A stretch of DNA of 64,000 bases. Origin: Lacisediminimonas profundi. Its GTDB lineage: Bacteria > Pseudomonadota > Gammaproteobacteria > Burkholderiales > Burkholderiaceae_D. The stretch spans positions 1,116,001 to 1,180,000 of the forward strand of contig NZ_VTTH01000001.1 in NCBI RefSeq assembly GCF_008831265.1. Reading direction: 5' to 3'. Below, piece after piece: positions 20,951 through 29,593 of this stretch (position 1 is its first letter; each line of letters starts with the position of its first letter). Both the position numbers and the translations under genes were made by a program. The notes under the pieces are model-generated. The model saw nothing but the letters and a program-made list of their open reading frames with translations. It was not told where the DNA came from and did not search any database.

Positions 20951-21033
20951 TGAGGCGGACTGGTTTCACGCGGCAGCGACTGCCGTAGCAGGGCCAGCAA
21001 ATTTCGCAGCAAGAGGTTACAATACGCACCCTT

Positions 21034-21107
21034 GGCGGGGTAGCAAAGTGGTTATGCAGCGGCCTGCAAAGCCGTGTACGCCGGTTCGATCCCGACCCCC
21101 GCCTCCA
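21034..21107 (+). tRNA. tRNA-Cys (GCA)
   Basis: A 74-nt cloverleaf with acceptor GGCGGGG/CCCCGCC, anticodon loop CTGCAAA (anticodon GCA), T-loop TTCGATC and CCA end. A TACAAT box at 21018-21023 could be its -10 element; no good -35 is seen. Confidence 0.95.
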
Positions 21108-21113
21108 GTACAA

Positions 21114-21152
21114 AAAAGCAAAAAGCCCACCCTTCGCGGTGGGCTTTTTGCT
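21114..21152 (+). terminator. Rho-independent terminator after tRNA-Cys
   Basis: The strong hairpin AAAAGCCCACC/GGTGGGCTTTT with a TTCGC loop ends in TTTTTG. A nearly identical hairpin stands at 26739. Confidence 0.9.
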
Positions 21153-21238
21153 TTGGAATCGGCCACTTGGATCACATGGGGAAAAAGGACACAAGCTGAT
21201 CGTCGTATTCCTTTTTGCCCAGGGCTTCTCCACCAAGC

Positions 21239-21406
21239 TCAACACTGGATCAAGGCCTGGAACGGGTCTTCACCCACGCTCCCACCCGAATGATGCTGGT
21301 TGAAATCGATGACCGGTGCGTCTGGGGCCGGACGCGGGTCGATCCAGTTTGCGAATAGATAGCCCCTGAGCTCAATGTGCGCGAATTTGAAGATCTCGTT
21401 GCGCAT
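21239..21406 (-). CDS. Short unrecognised ORF (55 aa), doubtful
   Basis: A 55-aa frame starts at ATG 21406 (or a TTG at 21427 inside the palindrome). Its sequence (MRNEIFKFAHIELRGYLFAN onwards) has ordinary composition and matches no family I recognise. No ribosome site is visible. It is listed because it stands divergent from the 21448 gene with a perfect palindrome between them; it could equally be chance or a decayed fragment. Confidence 0.25.
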   Translation of the reverse strand: MRNEIFKFAHIELRGYLFANWIDPRPAPDAPVIDFNQHHSGGSVGEDPFQALIQC

Positions 21407-21412
21407 GCTAAT

Positions 21413-21428
21413 ATTGCCGTACGGCAAT
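21413..21428. promoter_or_regulatory. Perfect 16-bp palindrome, candidate operator
   Basis: The 8-bp arms ATTGCCGT and ACGGCAAT abut exactly and sit in an AT-rich context 20 bp upstream of the ATG at 21448. This is the shape of a dimeric repressor site, for example for a small autoregulated DNA-binding protein. The cognate regulator is not identified. Confidence 0.5.
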
Positions 21429-21447
21429 AATATTGGGGGAGGCTCCC

Positions 21448-21690
21448 ATGATCGACAGTTTCTTTATCGAGGAGGGCGACTACCTGGTGGCGTGCGATGG
21501 GCGGCCACTGGATGACGGCATGTGGGAGGCCAGTGCGTGGTGCGAGCGCAAGGCTGACCAGGCGAAATCCTTGATACCAGGATGGCGCCACCGTATCGTT
21601 GGGATGGTGTTTCCGGACGCGGACGCAGCTGCTCAGGCGGCGTACCAGCATGTCCTGCACCTCATCAAACTGGGGAAGGTCGAGGGGTAG
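21448..21690 (+). CDS. Small hypothetical protein (80 aa)
   Basis: The 80-aa protein starts at an ATG with a GGGGGAGG ribosome site 7 bp upstream. It is soluble, mixed alpha/beta in appearance, with WRHRIVGMVFPDADAAAQAA near the C-terminus. I do not recognise a family. The strong ribosome site and upstream palindrome support it being real. Confidence 0.6.
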   Translation: MIDSFFIEEGDYLVACDGRPLDDGMWEASAWCERKADQAKSLIPGWRHRIVGMVFPDADAAAQAAYQHVLHLIKLGKVEG

Positions 21691-21803
21691 TTTCGCCAGA
21701 CGCCCGGATGTCCCCTTCTCGCCTTGATGACCTCACGCGCCACAGGAAGTCAAGGTGGCCGGGTCCACGGACCCGCCACCACAGCCTCGGGCCGCTGAAA
21801 GCC

Positions 21804-22784
21804 TCACTCCATCTTGAAACCGATTTTCTCGACCACGCGCGACCACTTGTCGATGTCATCGCGAATCAGCTTGGTCAGCTCCTCGGGTGCGCCCGGCTTG
21901 GGATCCGCGCCTTGCGCCATCAGGGTGGCTCGAACTTCGGGAACATTCAGTGCCTTGACGATCTCGGCATTGAGCTTGCTGATGATGTCTTTGGGCGTAT
22001 CGGCCGGAGCGAACAAGGCAAACCATGAGCCCGAATCAAAGCCAGGCAAGGCCTGCTCTGCGATGGTGGGCAGATCGGGAAGAACGCCGGAGCGCCGGCT
22101 CGTGGTCACGCCGATGGCTTTGACTTTCCCCTGCTTGATCTGGGGCAGTGCCGAGCTGACGTTGTCGGCCATCAGGTGAACCTGGCCGCTGGCCAGCGCC
22201 AGCAAGGCCGGTCCGCCGCCCTGGAAGGGAACGTGCGTCATTTCTATGCCTGCCATGATCTTGAAAAGCTCCATGCCCAGATGGCCTGGTGTGCCGTTGC
22301 CAGCGGAGCTGTAGTTCAGCTTGCCGGGGTTTGCCTTGGCGTGGGCGATCAACTCCTTCACATTGGTGACAGGTAGCGAGGGATTGACCATCAGGATTTG
22401 CGGGACGTGCGCTACCAGTGAAATGGGGGCGAAGTTGCGTAGCGGGTCATAGCCCAGGTTCTTGTTGATGGTGGCTGCAATCGCATGCGATGAATTGGTC
22501 CCCATGATCAAGGTGTAGCCGTTGGGCGCCGCCCGGGCCACGGTGCGCGCACCCACTGTGCCGCCGGCACCCACGCGGTTATCGCTGACAAAGGACTGGC
22601 CAAGCGTCAGCGTAAGCTGCTTGCCCAGTTGCCGGGAGAGGATGTCGCTGGCACCGCCAGCGGCGAATGGCACCACGATCGTTACGGGTCGGTCGGGATA
22701 ATTTGAACCGGATTGGGCGTGCGTCCATGACGAGAGCGCCAGCAGGGTAATGCCAACAAATTTCGGGATCAGTGGGTAGCGCAT
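21804..22784 (-). CDS. Bug/TctC-family periplasmic solute-binding protein
   Basis: This 326-aa protein has a signal peptide (cleavage near THA|Q, ~23) and the Bug signatures YPDRPVTIVVPFAAGGASDI and NRVGAGGTVGARTVARAAPN. Bug proteins bind carboxylates or other small acids in the periplasm. No TctA/TctB membrane subunits are nearby, as is usual for orphan Bug proteins. It starts 12 bp after the FAH hydrolase, so the two are probably co-transcribed and share a substrate. A ribosome site (GGAG) precedes the ATG. Confidence 0.9.
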   Translation of the reverse strand: MRYPLIPKFVGITLLALSSWTHAQSGSNYPDRPVTIVVPFAAGGASDILSRQLGKQLTLTLGQSFVSDNRVGAGGTVGARTVARAAPNGYTLIMGTNSSHAIAATINKNLGYDPLRNFAPISLVAHVPQILMVNPSLPVTNVKELIAHAKANPGKLNYSSAGNGTPGHLGMELFKIMAGIEMTHVPFQGGGPALLALASGQVHLMADNVSSALPQIKQGKVKAIGVTTSRRSGVLPDLPTIAEQALPGFDSGSWFALFAPADTPKDIISKLNAEIVKALNVPEVRATLMAQGADPKPGAPEELTKLIRDDIDKWSRVVEKIGFKME

Positions 22785-22796
22785 TTCATATCTCCG

Positions 22797-23546
22797 TTAG
22801 TCCAGCGATGCAGATGCATGGGGAAGCAAAGGCGGCAATATGTCCACCACCAGCGGTTCAAGGCCGGCGACGGTGCCCACGAGACGGTCACCGGCAACGA
22901 CGGCACCGACGCCGTCTGGCGTGCCGGTGTAGATCAGGTCGCCTGGCATCAGCCGATACTGGCGCGATAGCTGGGCGATGATCTCCGGGACGTTCCAGAT
23001 CATCTTCTCCAGCACAGATCGCTGCCGGACTTGTCCGTTGACCGAAAGTTCGAGCGCACCTGTGAGCTTGTGCCCGCACAGGGACACCGGGTGGATAGGG
23101 CCGCATGGCGACGAATGATCGAAGGATTTGCCGATTTCCCATGGAAGCCCCGACTTGAACGCATCGCGCTGCCGGTCACGACGGGTCATGTCCAGTCCGA
23201 CGCCGTAGCCGTAAACGCAGTCCAGCGCCTGCTCGGTGTTCAGCTTGCTTGCAGCGCGCCCGATTGCAATGACCAGCTCGAACTCGTATTGGAAATCATC
23301 GGTAAACGCCGGGTAAGGAACCTTGCCGTTGCTGACCAGCGCATCGCTGGGCTTCTGGAAGAAGAAGGGCGGGTCGCGCTCATCGGCCTCCTTCATCTCG
23401 CGGATATGCTCGAGGTAGTTGCGACCCACGCAATAGATGCGGCGAACCGGGAATTTCTCGGCACGCCCGACAATCGGAAGTTCGGGGTGGGTCAGCAAAG
23501 GCACAGGCATGCCCTCGCTGGATGAATCAGGTGGTGTGGCGTTCAT
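22797..23546 (-). CDS. Fumarylacetoacetate hydrolase family protein
   Basis: The 249-aa protein carries the FAH fold signatures YCVGRNYLEHIREM, PFFFQKPSDAL, the acidic metal site QYEFELVIAIG, and LIYTGTPDGVGAV. Such enzymes hydrolyse C-C bonds of fumarylpyruvate-type intermediates or act as isomerases/decarboxylases; the exact substrate cannot be read. The N-terminus resembles fumarylpyruvate hydrolases of gentisate pathways. Start 23546 is chosen because residues upstream are not family-like. It lies downstream of an AraC regulator and upstream of a Bug gene. Confidence 0.85.
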   Translation of the reverse strand: MNATPPDSSSEGMPVPLLTHPELPIVGRAEKFPVRRIYCVGRNYLEHIREMKEADERDPPFFFQKPSDALVSNGKVPYPAFTDDFQYEFELVIAIGRAASKLNTEQALDCVYGYGVGLDMTRRDRQRDAFKSGLPWEIGKSFDHSSPCGPIHPVSLCGHKLTGALELSVNGQVRQRSVLEKMIWNVPEIIAQLSRQYRLMPGDLIYTGTPDGVGAVVAGDRLVGTVAGLEPLVVDILPPLLPHASASLD

Positions 23547-23741
23547 AGGCGGACAAAAATGGGTTTCCAGGGACTCCTGGGCCATTCTCGACGCATAAGG
23601 CTGCACGCGAGTAGGATTTAGTTGTCCTATCGTTGGACAAAACAAGCCACTTCTTGCTTGCGAATGCGCTTGTGCGGAGGCGTTCGCCGCGAGTGCATTC
23701 GATGCCCTGCGCTAGCGTCCGGTCAGGCGGACGCACAAGGT

Positions 23742-24686
23742 TTAGAGACCCGCCTGCATCCTGCCCCTGATGGACACAGGTGTACACCCCTCGACCTGAC
23801 GGAAGCGGCGGCTGAAATAGGCCACATCCGTGAAGCCTGATCGGTAGGCAATTTCCTTGACGCTCAGATCGGTATGCACAAGCAGTTCCTTGGCCCGTGC
23901 AATCCTTCGCCCCGTCAGCAGCTCCACGAAAGTCTTGCCGGTTTCGCGCTTGACCAGATGGGCAAGATAAGTTGGCGAAAGATGCACGGCCGAGGCTGCA
24001 TCCGAAAGGGAAAATGCGTGTTCCATGTTGTCACGGAAGTATGCCAGGAGCCTGGTCATCGCCTGCCGCCTGGCCGCCGCCGATGGCTGGTCGTTCGAGA
24101 GCTCCTTGATGCGCTCCCCATAGCTGCGCCAGACTAATCCGATCAGTTGCAGCAGGTAGCCTCGAATCATGATGGTTGATCCTGTCGCGCGCTCGGCATC
24201 CTCCTTCATGATGGCTTCGCATAGTGCAGTTACCTCGGTAATCCCCTGTGAGTCGAGCACGAAATCGAATTGCGGCTGAAAGCGGAACAGTGCCAGTTCA
24301 GGCGCTCGCTCGATTGGGATGCCGGACAGATCCAAGGGATCGAGATCGAGCGACGGCAACAAGTAATCCAGGCTTACATTCAGGATGAAATACCGGCTGT
24401 CCGGTACCGTAGGAATGAAATGAGTCTTGAACGGCAGGATGAAACACAGGGTGCCTGGAACAACTGGATGGTAAGTCCCTTCCAGGTAGTGCTTCGTCGT
24501 TCCCTGCAACTGGACATGTATTTGCAGATATTCATGCCGATGAGGTGCCGGGTTAGGTAACGCGGTATCTTGAGAACGGATTCCGAAATCGAGATGCTCG
24601 GCACGTTCGGACATCCTGTAATTGGAAAAAGAAAAGTCAGGCCGTCGAAGTTTTCGCCCTGGGGGAGTGGACTCTGTCTTGATCAT
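23742..24686 (-). CDS. AraC-family transcriptional regulator
   Basis: The 314-aa protein has a cupin-like effector domain (about 20-180, with PHRHEYLQIHVQLQG) and a C-terminal double helix-turn-helix (about 210-312: SLSDAASAVHLSPTYLAHLV, then VKEIAYRSGFTDVAYFSRRF). The ATG at 24686 is chosen; the frame runs upstream without similarity. On the same strand, 195 bp downstream, are the FAH hydrolase and Bug genes, which it most likely controls. Confidence 0.88.
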   Translation of the reverse strand: MIKTESTPPGRKLRRPDFSFSNYRMSERAEHLDFGIRSQDTALPNPAPHRHEYLQIHVQLQGTTKHYLEGTYHPVVPGTLCFILPFKTHFIPTVPDSRYFILNVSLDYLLPSLDLDPLDLSGIPIERAPELALFRFQPQFDFVLDSQGITEVTALCEAIMKEDAERATGSTIMIRGYLLQLIGLVWRSYGERIKELSNDQPSAAARRQAMTRLLAYFRDNMEHAFSLSDAASAVHLSPTYLAHLVKRETGKTFVELLTGRRIARAKELLVHTDLSVKEIAYRSGFTDVAYFSRRFRQVEGCTPVSIRGRMQAGL

Positions 24687-25055
24687 GGTCGGCCGTGCAT
24701 TGCGTGTGGGAGAAGGGTGCGCCAAGGCGTATTGCTTAGACTGAAACAGTTCTATCCTCATGATGCACAGGAACAATAACTCAAACGACAAAGCTTCGTC
24801 AGCATCAGATCCTGGTGTCTGCAACTGGCGGTATGGCCTTGCACCTTCGGACGAAATCATCGCGACCTTTCTGGCTGTCATTGTGCCGACTTGAATGGCA
24901 GGCCTGGCGCAAGCAGTAATCTGAAAGAAATCGGCCCGAAACGGCGATGTCTGCTGTGCGTTTCCCGTCATTGGGCAATAATGTGCGACCTTGAGTTTCT
25001 ACCAGCTTGCCCGGCAGCCGTGCCCAATAGACCCTCAACACCCTCATCACCCCCC
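24687..25055. other. Intergenic region between divergent genes
   Basis: About 370 bp between the AraC gene and the RlmN-like gene. It should hold both promoters; a GCAATAATG stretch near 24977 could be a -10 region for the plus gene. No other gene or repeat is seen. Confidence 0.5.
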
Positions 25056-26090
25056 ATGCAAATTGAATCGATCCGCCAGCGCCTGCGGCAACTAGGCGCG
25101 CTGCCGGTTCACGAGCAGCGGGTACTGCGCGACTGGCTGCAAGTCCGGCCGCACGAACAGGGCCGCCGCCGTCCCAACGACTTTCTGCCCAAGGCGCTGC
25201 GCGAGGCCTTGCCGGAGATCGATGCCGGACTGCGCGGCCTCGTCCGGCTGATTTCATCCCATCCGACCGACGATGGATCGGCCCGTTTGCTGCTCGCCCT
25301 CGGCGATGGCCAGACGGTAGAAAGCGTGCTGCTGCCGCGCGACGGCGTGTGCGTCTCCAGCCAGGTTGGCTGTGCCGTCGGGTGCCAGTTCTGCATGACC
25401 GGCCGCAGCGGCCTGATCCGCCAGGTGACGAGCGGCGAGATCCTTGCGCAGGTAGCGTTGGCACGTTCGATGAGGACCGTGAAAAAGGTGGTCTTCATGG
25501 GGATGGGCGAGCCGGCGCACAACCTGGACAACGTGCTGGAGGCAATCGAACTGCTGGGTACCGAAGGGAACATCGGACACAAGAACCTGGTGTTCTCCAC
25601 CGTCGGCGATCCCCGGGTATTCGAGCGCTTGCCGCTTGGCGAGGTGAAGCCGGCACTGGCCTTGTCCCTGCATACAAGCAAGCCGGCCCTGCGCGCGACC
25701 CTGTTGCCGCGCGCGCCGCGCATGACGCCGGCAGAGCTGGTGGCGCTGGGTGAGCAATATGCCCGGCAAACGCATTATCCGGTGCAGTACCAGTGGACGC
25801 TGCTGGAAGGGATCAACGATGGCGAGGATGAGCTGGACGGCATTGTCGATCTGCTTAAGGGAAAGTATGCAGTGCTGAACATGATCCCCTACAACACCAT
25901 CCCCGACCTCCAGTTCCGGCGGCCTTCCATGGAGCGGGCGCGCGCAATTGCGCGTACCCTCCATCTGCGCGGCGTGCTGACCAAGCTGCGCGACTCTGCA
26001 GGACAGGAGGTCGATGGAGGATGCGGGCAGCTCCGGGCGCGTGCCAGTAGCTTGCAGGGACGGACGATCCCGGTGCGGCCGGCAGAATGA
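25056..26090 (+). CDS. RlmN-like radical SAM RNA methyltransferase paralogue
   Basis: The 344-aa protein has the radical SAM cluster site Cys106, Cys110 and Cys113 (CAVGCQFC). It keeps both cysteines used in RlmN/Cfr chemistry: Cys99 in VCVSSQVGC and Cys323 in GGCGQL. FMGMGEPAHNLDNV and FSTVGDP also fit the family. It is ~40 residues shorter than E. coli RlmN. Housekeeping rlmN of Burkholderiales usually stands in another neighbourhood, so this may be a second copy; the target (A2503 of 23S rRNA, tRNA or other) is open. Start 25056 is chosen by family length. Confidence 0.85.
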   Translation: MQIESIRQRLRQLGALPVHEQRVLRDWLQVRPHEQGRRRPNDFLPKALREALPEIDAGLRGLVRLISSHPTDDGSARLLLALGDGQTVESVLLPRDGVCVSSQVGCAVGCQFCMTGRSGLIRQVTSGEILAQVALARSMRTVKKVVFMGMGEPAHNLDNVLEAIELLGTEGNIGHKNLVFSTVGDPRVFERLPLGEVKPALALSLHTSKPALRATLLPRAPRMTPAELVALGEQYARQTHYPVQYQWTLLEGINDGEDELDGIVDLLKGKYAVLNMIPYNTIPDLQFRRPSMERARAIARTLHLRGVLTKLRDSAGQEVDGGCGQLRARASSLQGRTIPVRPAE

Positions 26091-26161
26091 GCACAAGCGC
26101 ATCGCCCCTTTGAATGCCAGAACAGCATGCCAGAACACTTCACACACACCAGGGAATTACC

Positions 26162-26671
26162 ATGACCAGCCCGATGTACACCCACTCTGTCCCCGTCTTC
26201 AAGCAAATGCTGGCGGCCCTGAAAACCATCCTGGCGCAGGCCGACGCACATGTTGTCGACAAATCGCTGGAGCCAGACGCATTGTTACAGGCACGCCTGT
26301 ATCCGGATATGTTCCCGCTGGTCAAGCAGGTGCAGATTGCGGCCGATTTCGCGCGCGGAATCACCGCACGGCTGGCAGGCGTTGACGTTCCCGTCTTTGA
26401 AGGTAAAGAGAAGAGCTTTGCCGATCTTGACGCACTGTTGACCCGGACACTGGCTTTTCTGGATAGCGTGAACGCTGCACAATTCGAAGGCAGTGAAACG
26501 AAGGAAATCGTATTGCGTCCAGGTACGCCGAAAGAAAAGAAACTTGGCGGCCAGGCCTATCTGGCTCATTACGGCTCACCGCAATTTTTCTTTCATGTCA
26601 CCACCGCCTACGCCATCTTGCGCCACAACGGGCTGGTTATCGGCAAGCGTGATTACATGGGTGCGTATTGA
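26162..26671 (+). CDS. DUF1993 family protein
   Basis: The 169-aa protein has the DUF1993 pattern: MTSPMYTHSVPVFKQMLAAL at the start, LYPDMFPLVKQVQIAADFAR in the middle, and HVTTAYAILRHNGLVIGKRD near the end. These are predicted helical-bundle proteins related to DinB-like folds, with no firm function. The ATG at 26162 is used; an upstream frame extension is not family-like. It ends at a shared terminator facing ycaO. Confidence 0.85.
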   Translation: MTSPMYTHSVPVFKQMLAALKTILAQADAHVVDKSLEPDALLQARLYPDMFPLVKQVQIAADFARGITARLAGVDVPVFEGKEKSFADLDALLTRTLAFLDSVNAAQFEGSETKEIVLRPGTPKEKKLGGQAYLAHYGSPQFFFHVTTAYAILRHNGLVIGKRDYMGAY

Positions 26672-26738
26672 TCGGTCACGGGTTTGGGTAAAGCGCACTG
26701 TTACCCGCAAAGTCACTCGAAAAAATCACCCGAAAAAA

Positions 26739-26771
26739 GCAAAAAGCCCACCATTGAAGTGGGCTTTTGTG
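26739..26771. terminator. Bidirectional terminator between convergent genes
   Basis: The hairpin AAAAGCCCAC/GTGGGCTTTT, flanked by A-runs and T-runs, can end the DUF1993 transcript on plus and ycaO on minus. Confidence 0.85.
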
Positions 26772-26798
26772 CTTTCCGGAGAATCGGCTTTTGCTGGC

Positions 26799-28532
26799 TT
26801 ACATCGCCACTGGCCGATCCGCCTCGAACAACTTGTCATAAGCCGCCAGCAGCGTCTGGTGCATCGCGCTGCCCTGCATGTCGGCACCAAGGGGCTCCAG
26901 CCCGAAAAAGCGTTCGCTGCGGTCCAGCAAGGCCTCGGCCTGGCGCACGCTCTCCGCGCCGTACAGCAGCACCAGGGAGCGGCGATAGTCATCCACATTG
27001 TCCAGGTTCAGCATGCTGCTGACGCAGCGATACACCAGGGCGCGCGCCGGCAGCAGGTCATTGAAGTGATGAATCCAGTCGCAGCCTTCGCGAATCGCTT
27101 CCTCGTCACCCGTGGCCAGCGCCAGCAGGGTTTTCAATTCACCGACCCGCAGCTGTTTCCATGGCGTGCCGAGCGGGATTGCCAGGCCGAGGATTTCCCA
27201 TAGCGGCCGTTCGTCATTCAGGTTCATGGTCTGCAGGTCCGACAACAAGCTTGCCGCTTCTTCCTCGCTCATTTCGGACAGGCGCAGCAGGGCCGGACGG
27301 ATGGCGTTGCCGACGCTATTGTTTTCCCATTCGAGATCTTCGACCGGATAGATTTCCGACATGCCCGGCACCAGGATGCGGCAGCTGTATGCGCCCTGTT
27401 CGCTGAAATCGGCGACATAGATGTCGCGGCCTTCGCCGTGTATGCAGTCGACCAGCCAGTGATAGTCTTCCTCGGTGGTATTGCTGAAGTTCCAGTCGGC
27501 GAACGGGAAGTCCGGCGTATCGCTCATGAAGTTCCAGCTGATCACACCGCTCGAATCGACGAAGTGAATTTCGAGGTTGGCCACCGCATTGATCTCGCTC
27601 ATGTCGAAACCCGGCTCGGGGAAGCCCTCCAGCGAATCCAGCGCCCGTCCTTGCAGCAATTCCGTCATCGCGCGTTCCAGCGCAATCTCCAGGCGCGGAT
27701 GCGCGCCGTAGCTGGAGAACACGCCCTGGTCTTTCGGATGCACCAGGGTCACGTTCATCACGGGGTAAAGTCCGCCAAGCGAAGCATCCTTGACCAGGAT
27801 GCCGAAGCCAGCCTTGCGCAGTCCGCTGATGCCGGCATGAATATTCGGAAAGCGCGCGATCACCTCGTCCGGCACTTCCGGCAGGCACAGGCCCTCGCTG
27901 ATGATGCGGTATTTGATGTGGCGTTCGAAGATTTCCGACAGCGCCTGGGTGCGCGCTTCCATCATGGTATTGCCGGCCGCCATGCCATTGCTGACATACA
28001 GGTTGCCAATGATATTGACCGGAATGTAGCTTTGCGAACCGTCGCGCAGGCAGGTATAGGGCAGGGCGCAGATGCCGCGCTCCACATTGCCGGAGTTCAG
28101 GTCGACCAGCACCTCGGCGTCGATGTCGCCTTCCGGATTGTAGAAATCATGCAAGGCCGGATTGAGAATTTCCTGCGGCCATTTGCCATCCTCTGTCGGC
28201 GCAAACCAGCGCTCTTGCGGGTAGTGCACGAAAGGCCGGTTGGCGCGAGTCTCGCCCAGGTAGAAATGGGTCCAGAAATAATGCGTGTTCAGGCGCTCGA
28301 AGAATTCGCCGTAGGCGCTGGCCCGCGCCGCCAGTTCCGTTGCGCCTTTGCCATTGGAGAACAGCATCGGGCAATCGTTGTCTTTCATATGGGTTGACCA
28401 TATGCCATCGACCTCATGCAGCAGGGACGATTCGTTGAGCTTGAATCCGCGAGCGGCGAGCTTTCTTTGCATCGTGGCGATGGTGGATTCCAGCGAGGCG
28501 TCTTTGCCGGGTATGAAGCTTTCGGTATGCAT
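26799..28532 (-). CDS. ycaO: YcaO protein (RimO accessory/YcaO-domain ATPase)
   Basis: The 577-aa product aligns from memory along its length with E. coli YcaO: FIPGKDASLESTIATMQRKL at the start, FSNGKGATELAARASAYGEF, GNLYVSNGMAAGNT, LLQGRALDSLEGF and PGMSEIYPVEDL. YcaO-domain proteins use ATP to activate peptide backbone amides; E. coli YcaO affects methylthiolation of ribosomal protein S12 by RimO. A C-terminal TPR-like region follows the YcaO domain. No azoline cyclodehydratase partner or precursor peptide is nearby. Start 28532 matches the E. coli N-terminus. Confidence 0.92.
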   Translation of the reverse strand: MHTESFIPGKDASLESTIATMQRKLAARGFKLNESSLLHEVDGIWSTHMKDNDCPMLFSNGKGATELAARASAYGEFFERLNTHYFWTHFYLGETRANRPFVHYPQERWFAPTEDGKWPQEILNPALHDFYNPEGDIDAEVLVDLNSGNVERGICALPYTCLRDGSQSYIPVNIIGNLYVSNGMAAGNTMMEARTQALSEIFERHIKYRIISEGLCLPEVPDEVIARFPNIHAGISGLRKAGFGILVKDASLGGLYPVMNVTLVHPKDQGVFSSYGAHPRLEIALERAMTELLQGRALDSLEGFPEPGFDMSEINAVANLEIHFVDSSGVISWNFMSDTPDFPFADWNFSNTTEEDYHWLVDCIHGEGRDIYVADFSEQGAYSCRILVPGMSEIYPVEDLEWENNSVGNAIRPALLRLSEMSEEEAASLLSDLQTMNLNDERPLWEILGLAIPLGTPWKQLRVGELKTLLALATGDEEAIREGCDWIHHFNDLLPARALVYRCVSSMLNLDNVDDYRRSLVLLYGAESVRQAEALLDRSERFFGLEPLGADMQGSAMHQTLLAAYDKLFEADRPVAM

Positions 28533-28915
28533 GAGGCGATCTTTTGAAGTGGCATTGGCGTCGACGCGGATGCGCGGCGCCCGAGCGGGACGCACATGAT
28601 ACCGGGAGTTGGGGCGGAGGGTTCGCCGTGGTTTCATGCAAGCTTGCCAATCCGCCCCGGTCGACGGGGTACGGGTAAACTACTGCAAGAACGTTCGGTG
28701 TGCGGCGATCGGCGTGCCAGAGACCCTTCACAAGACGCGTCGCGCTCCTGGCACTGCGCCGGAGCCAGGAGACTACCCACCCGTCGGTGGGGACAGTACA
28801 ACTCAGATGAAGTGCTGCGCCTTTGGGAATTCCACCTCATGCGCAGCAATCAATCCGTAGTCGAAGAGCTTCTGCGGGTGAGCGCCCATATGGTCGGCAA
28901 GCGGATGCCGGCCTA
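28533..28915. other. Intergenic region upstream of ycaO
   Basis: About 380 bp without a convincing gene; the ycaO promoter must be here. Open frames present look like chance. Confidence 0.4.
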
Positions 28916-29079
28916 CCCAGCGACGAATGCGCGAACCATCTTGTTCCCGTCACCGAAGTTGGCCGCTACGCCGAGTTCGGGTCTACTACAATTACTCCAA
29001 GGCTGGCGCGGACAAGAAGATGCCGGCGATGAGGCTTGTCTTCGGGCGCGCACCGATTGCGCTCGAAGACATCCTCTAG
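28916..29079 (+). pseudogene. Possible frameshifted transposase/integrase C-terminal relic
   Basis: Frame 2 reads DECANHLVPVTEVGRYAEFG up to about 28981. Frame 1 then continues VYYNYSKAGADKKMPAMRLV and ends ALEDIL with a stop at 29077. The pattern 'YNY...PAMRL...LEDIL' resembles C-terminal ends of integrase-core transposases. No inverted repeats or target duplication are found. Weak call from pattern memory only. Confidence 0.3.
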
Positions 29080-29114
29080 TCCTCCGGTACGAAACAGGAA
29101 AATGGGAGTCCCGA

Positions 29115-29447
29115 ATGAGCAATGAGTCTTACGTTACGCTTGTGGCGCCGCAGCGTTGGAAGCTGCGGCTCTGTGGAGCGGCTGAGGCAGCCGTTGGCGC
29201 CTGCTACATCGTTCCCGATGCTCTTGCCACCTTGTTCGGTACGAGCCCGGCCATGCTCGAGCTCGCGGCGTCGCTCGCTGGGCTTGTTGTACTCGTCGGG
29301 GCCTGTCTGGCTGTCAGGTGTCGCGCCTGCGGCTTGAGCCTTGTCTGGCACGGGGTCTCGACGAAATCTGTCAACGACTGGCTCAATTGGCTGCTTGACG
29401 TTCGAACCTGCCCCCGCTGCGGGCACGAAGAACAGCCGCGTCAATGA
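29115..29447 (+). CDS. Small membrane protein with paired CxxC motifs
   Basis: The 110-aa protein starts at an ATG with GGGAG 7 bp upstream. It has a hydrophobic stretch (about 35-68, two short helices) followed by two CxxC pairs, CRAC and CPRC, about 33 residues apart, like a split zinc ribbon facing the cytoplasm. A longer open frame from 28596 is not supported upstream. Family not recognised; an isolated gene between ycaO and the catabolic region. Confidence 0.55.
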   Translation: MSNESYVTLVAPQRWKLRLCGAAEAAVGACYIVPDALATLFGTSPAMLELAASLAGLVVLVGACLAVRCRACGLSLVWHGVSTKSVNDWLNWLLDVRTCPRCGHEEQPRQ

Positions 29448-29593
29448 AGAAAGACCGCCGTCCCGAGGGAGCAGCAGCCTTTAAATGTGCCACGGGGCGG
29501 CGCTAGGGGTATCAACACTCTTACCGAACGCCTAGGCCTGGAAGGGCGAAGTCCTTTTTCATATCATTCCCCGGATATGACCGGAGTTCGTCT

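Noticed and set aside
20917-21152. CRISPR-like or repeat-array reading of the duplicated tRNA region
   Set aside because: The repeats are tRNA genes and their terminators; there is no array of short repeats with unique spacers.
26799-28532. Azole-peptide (RiPP) biosynthetic cluster around YcaO
   Set aside because: No cyclodehydratase partner, dehydrogenase or precursor peptide is seen, and the protein matches the stand-alone E. coli YcaO type.
28596-29114. N-terminal extension of the CxxC protein gene
   Set aside because: The extended part has no family features, and a good ribosome site precedes the internal ATG at 29115.
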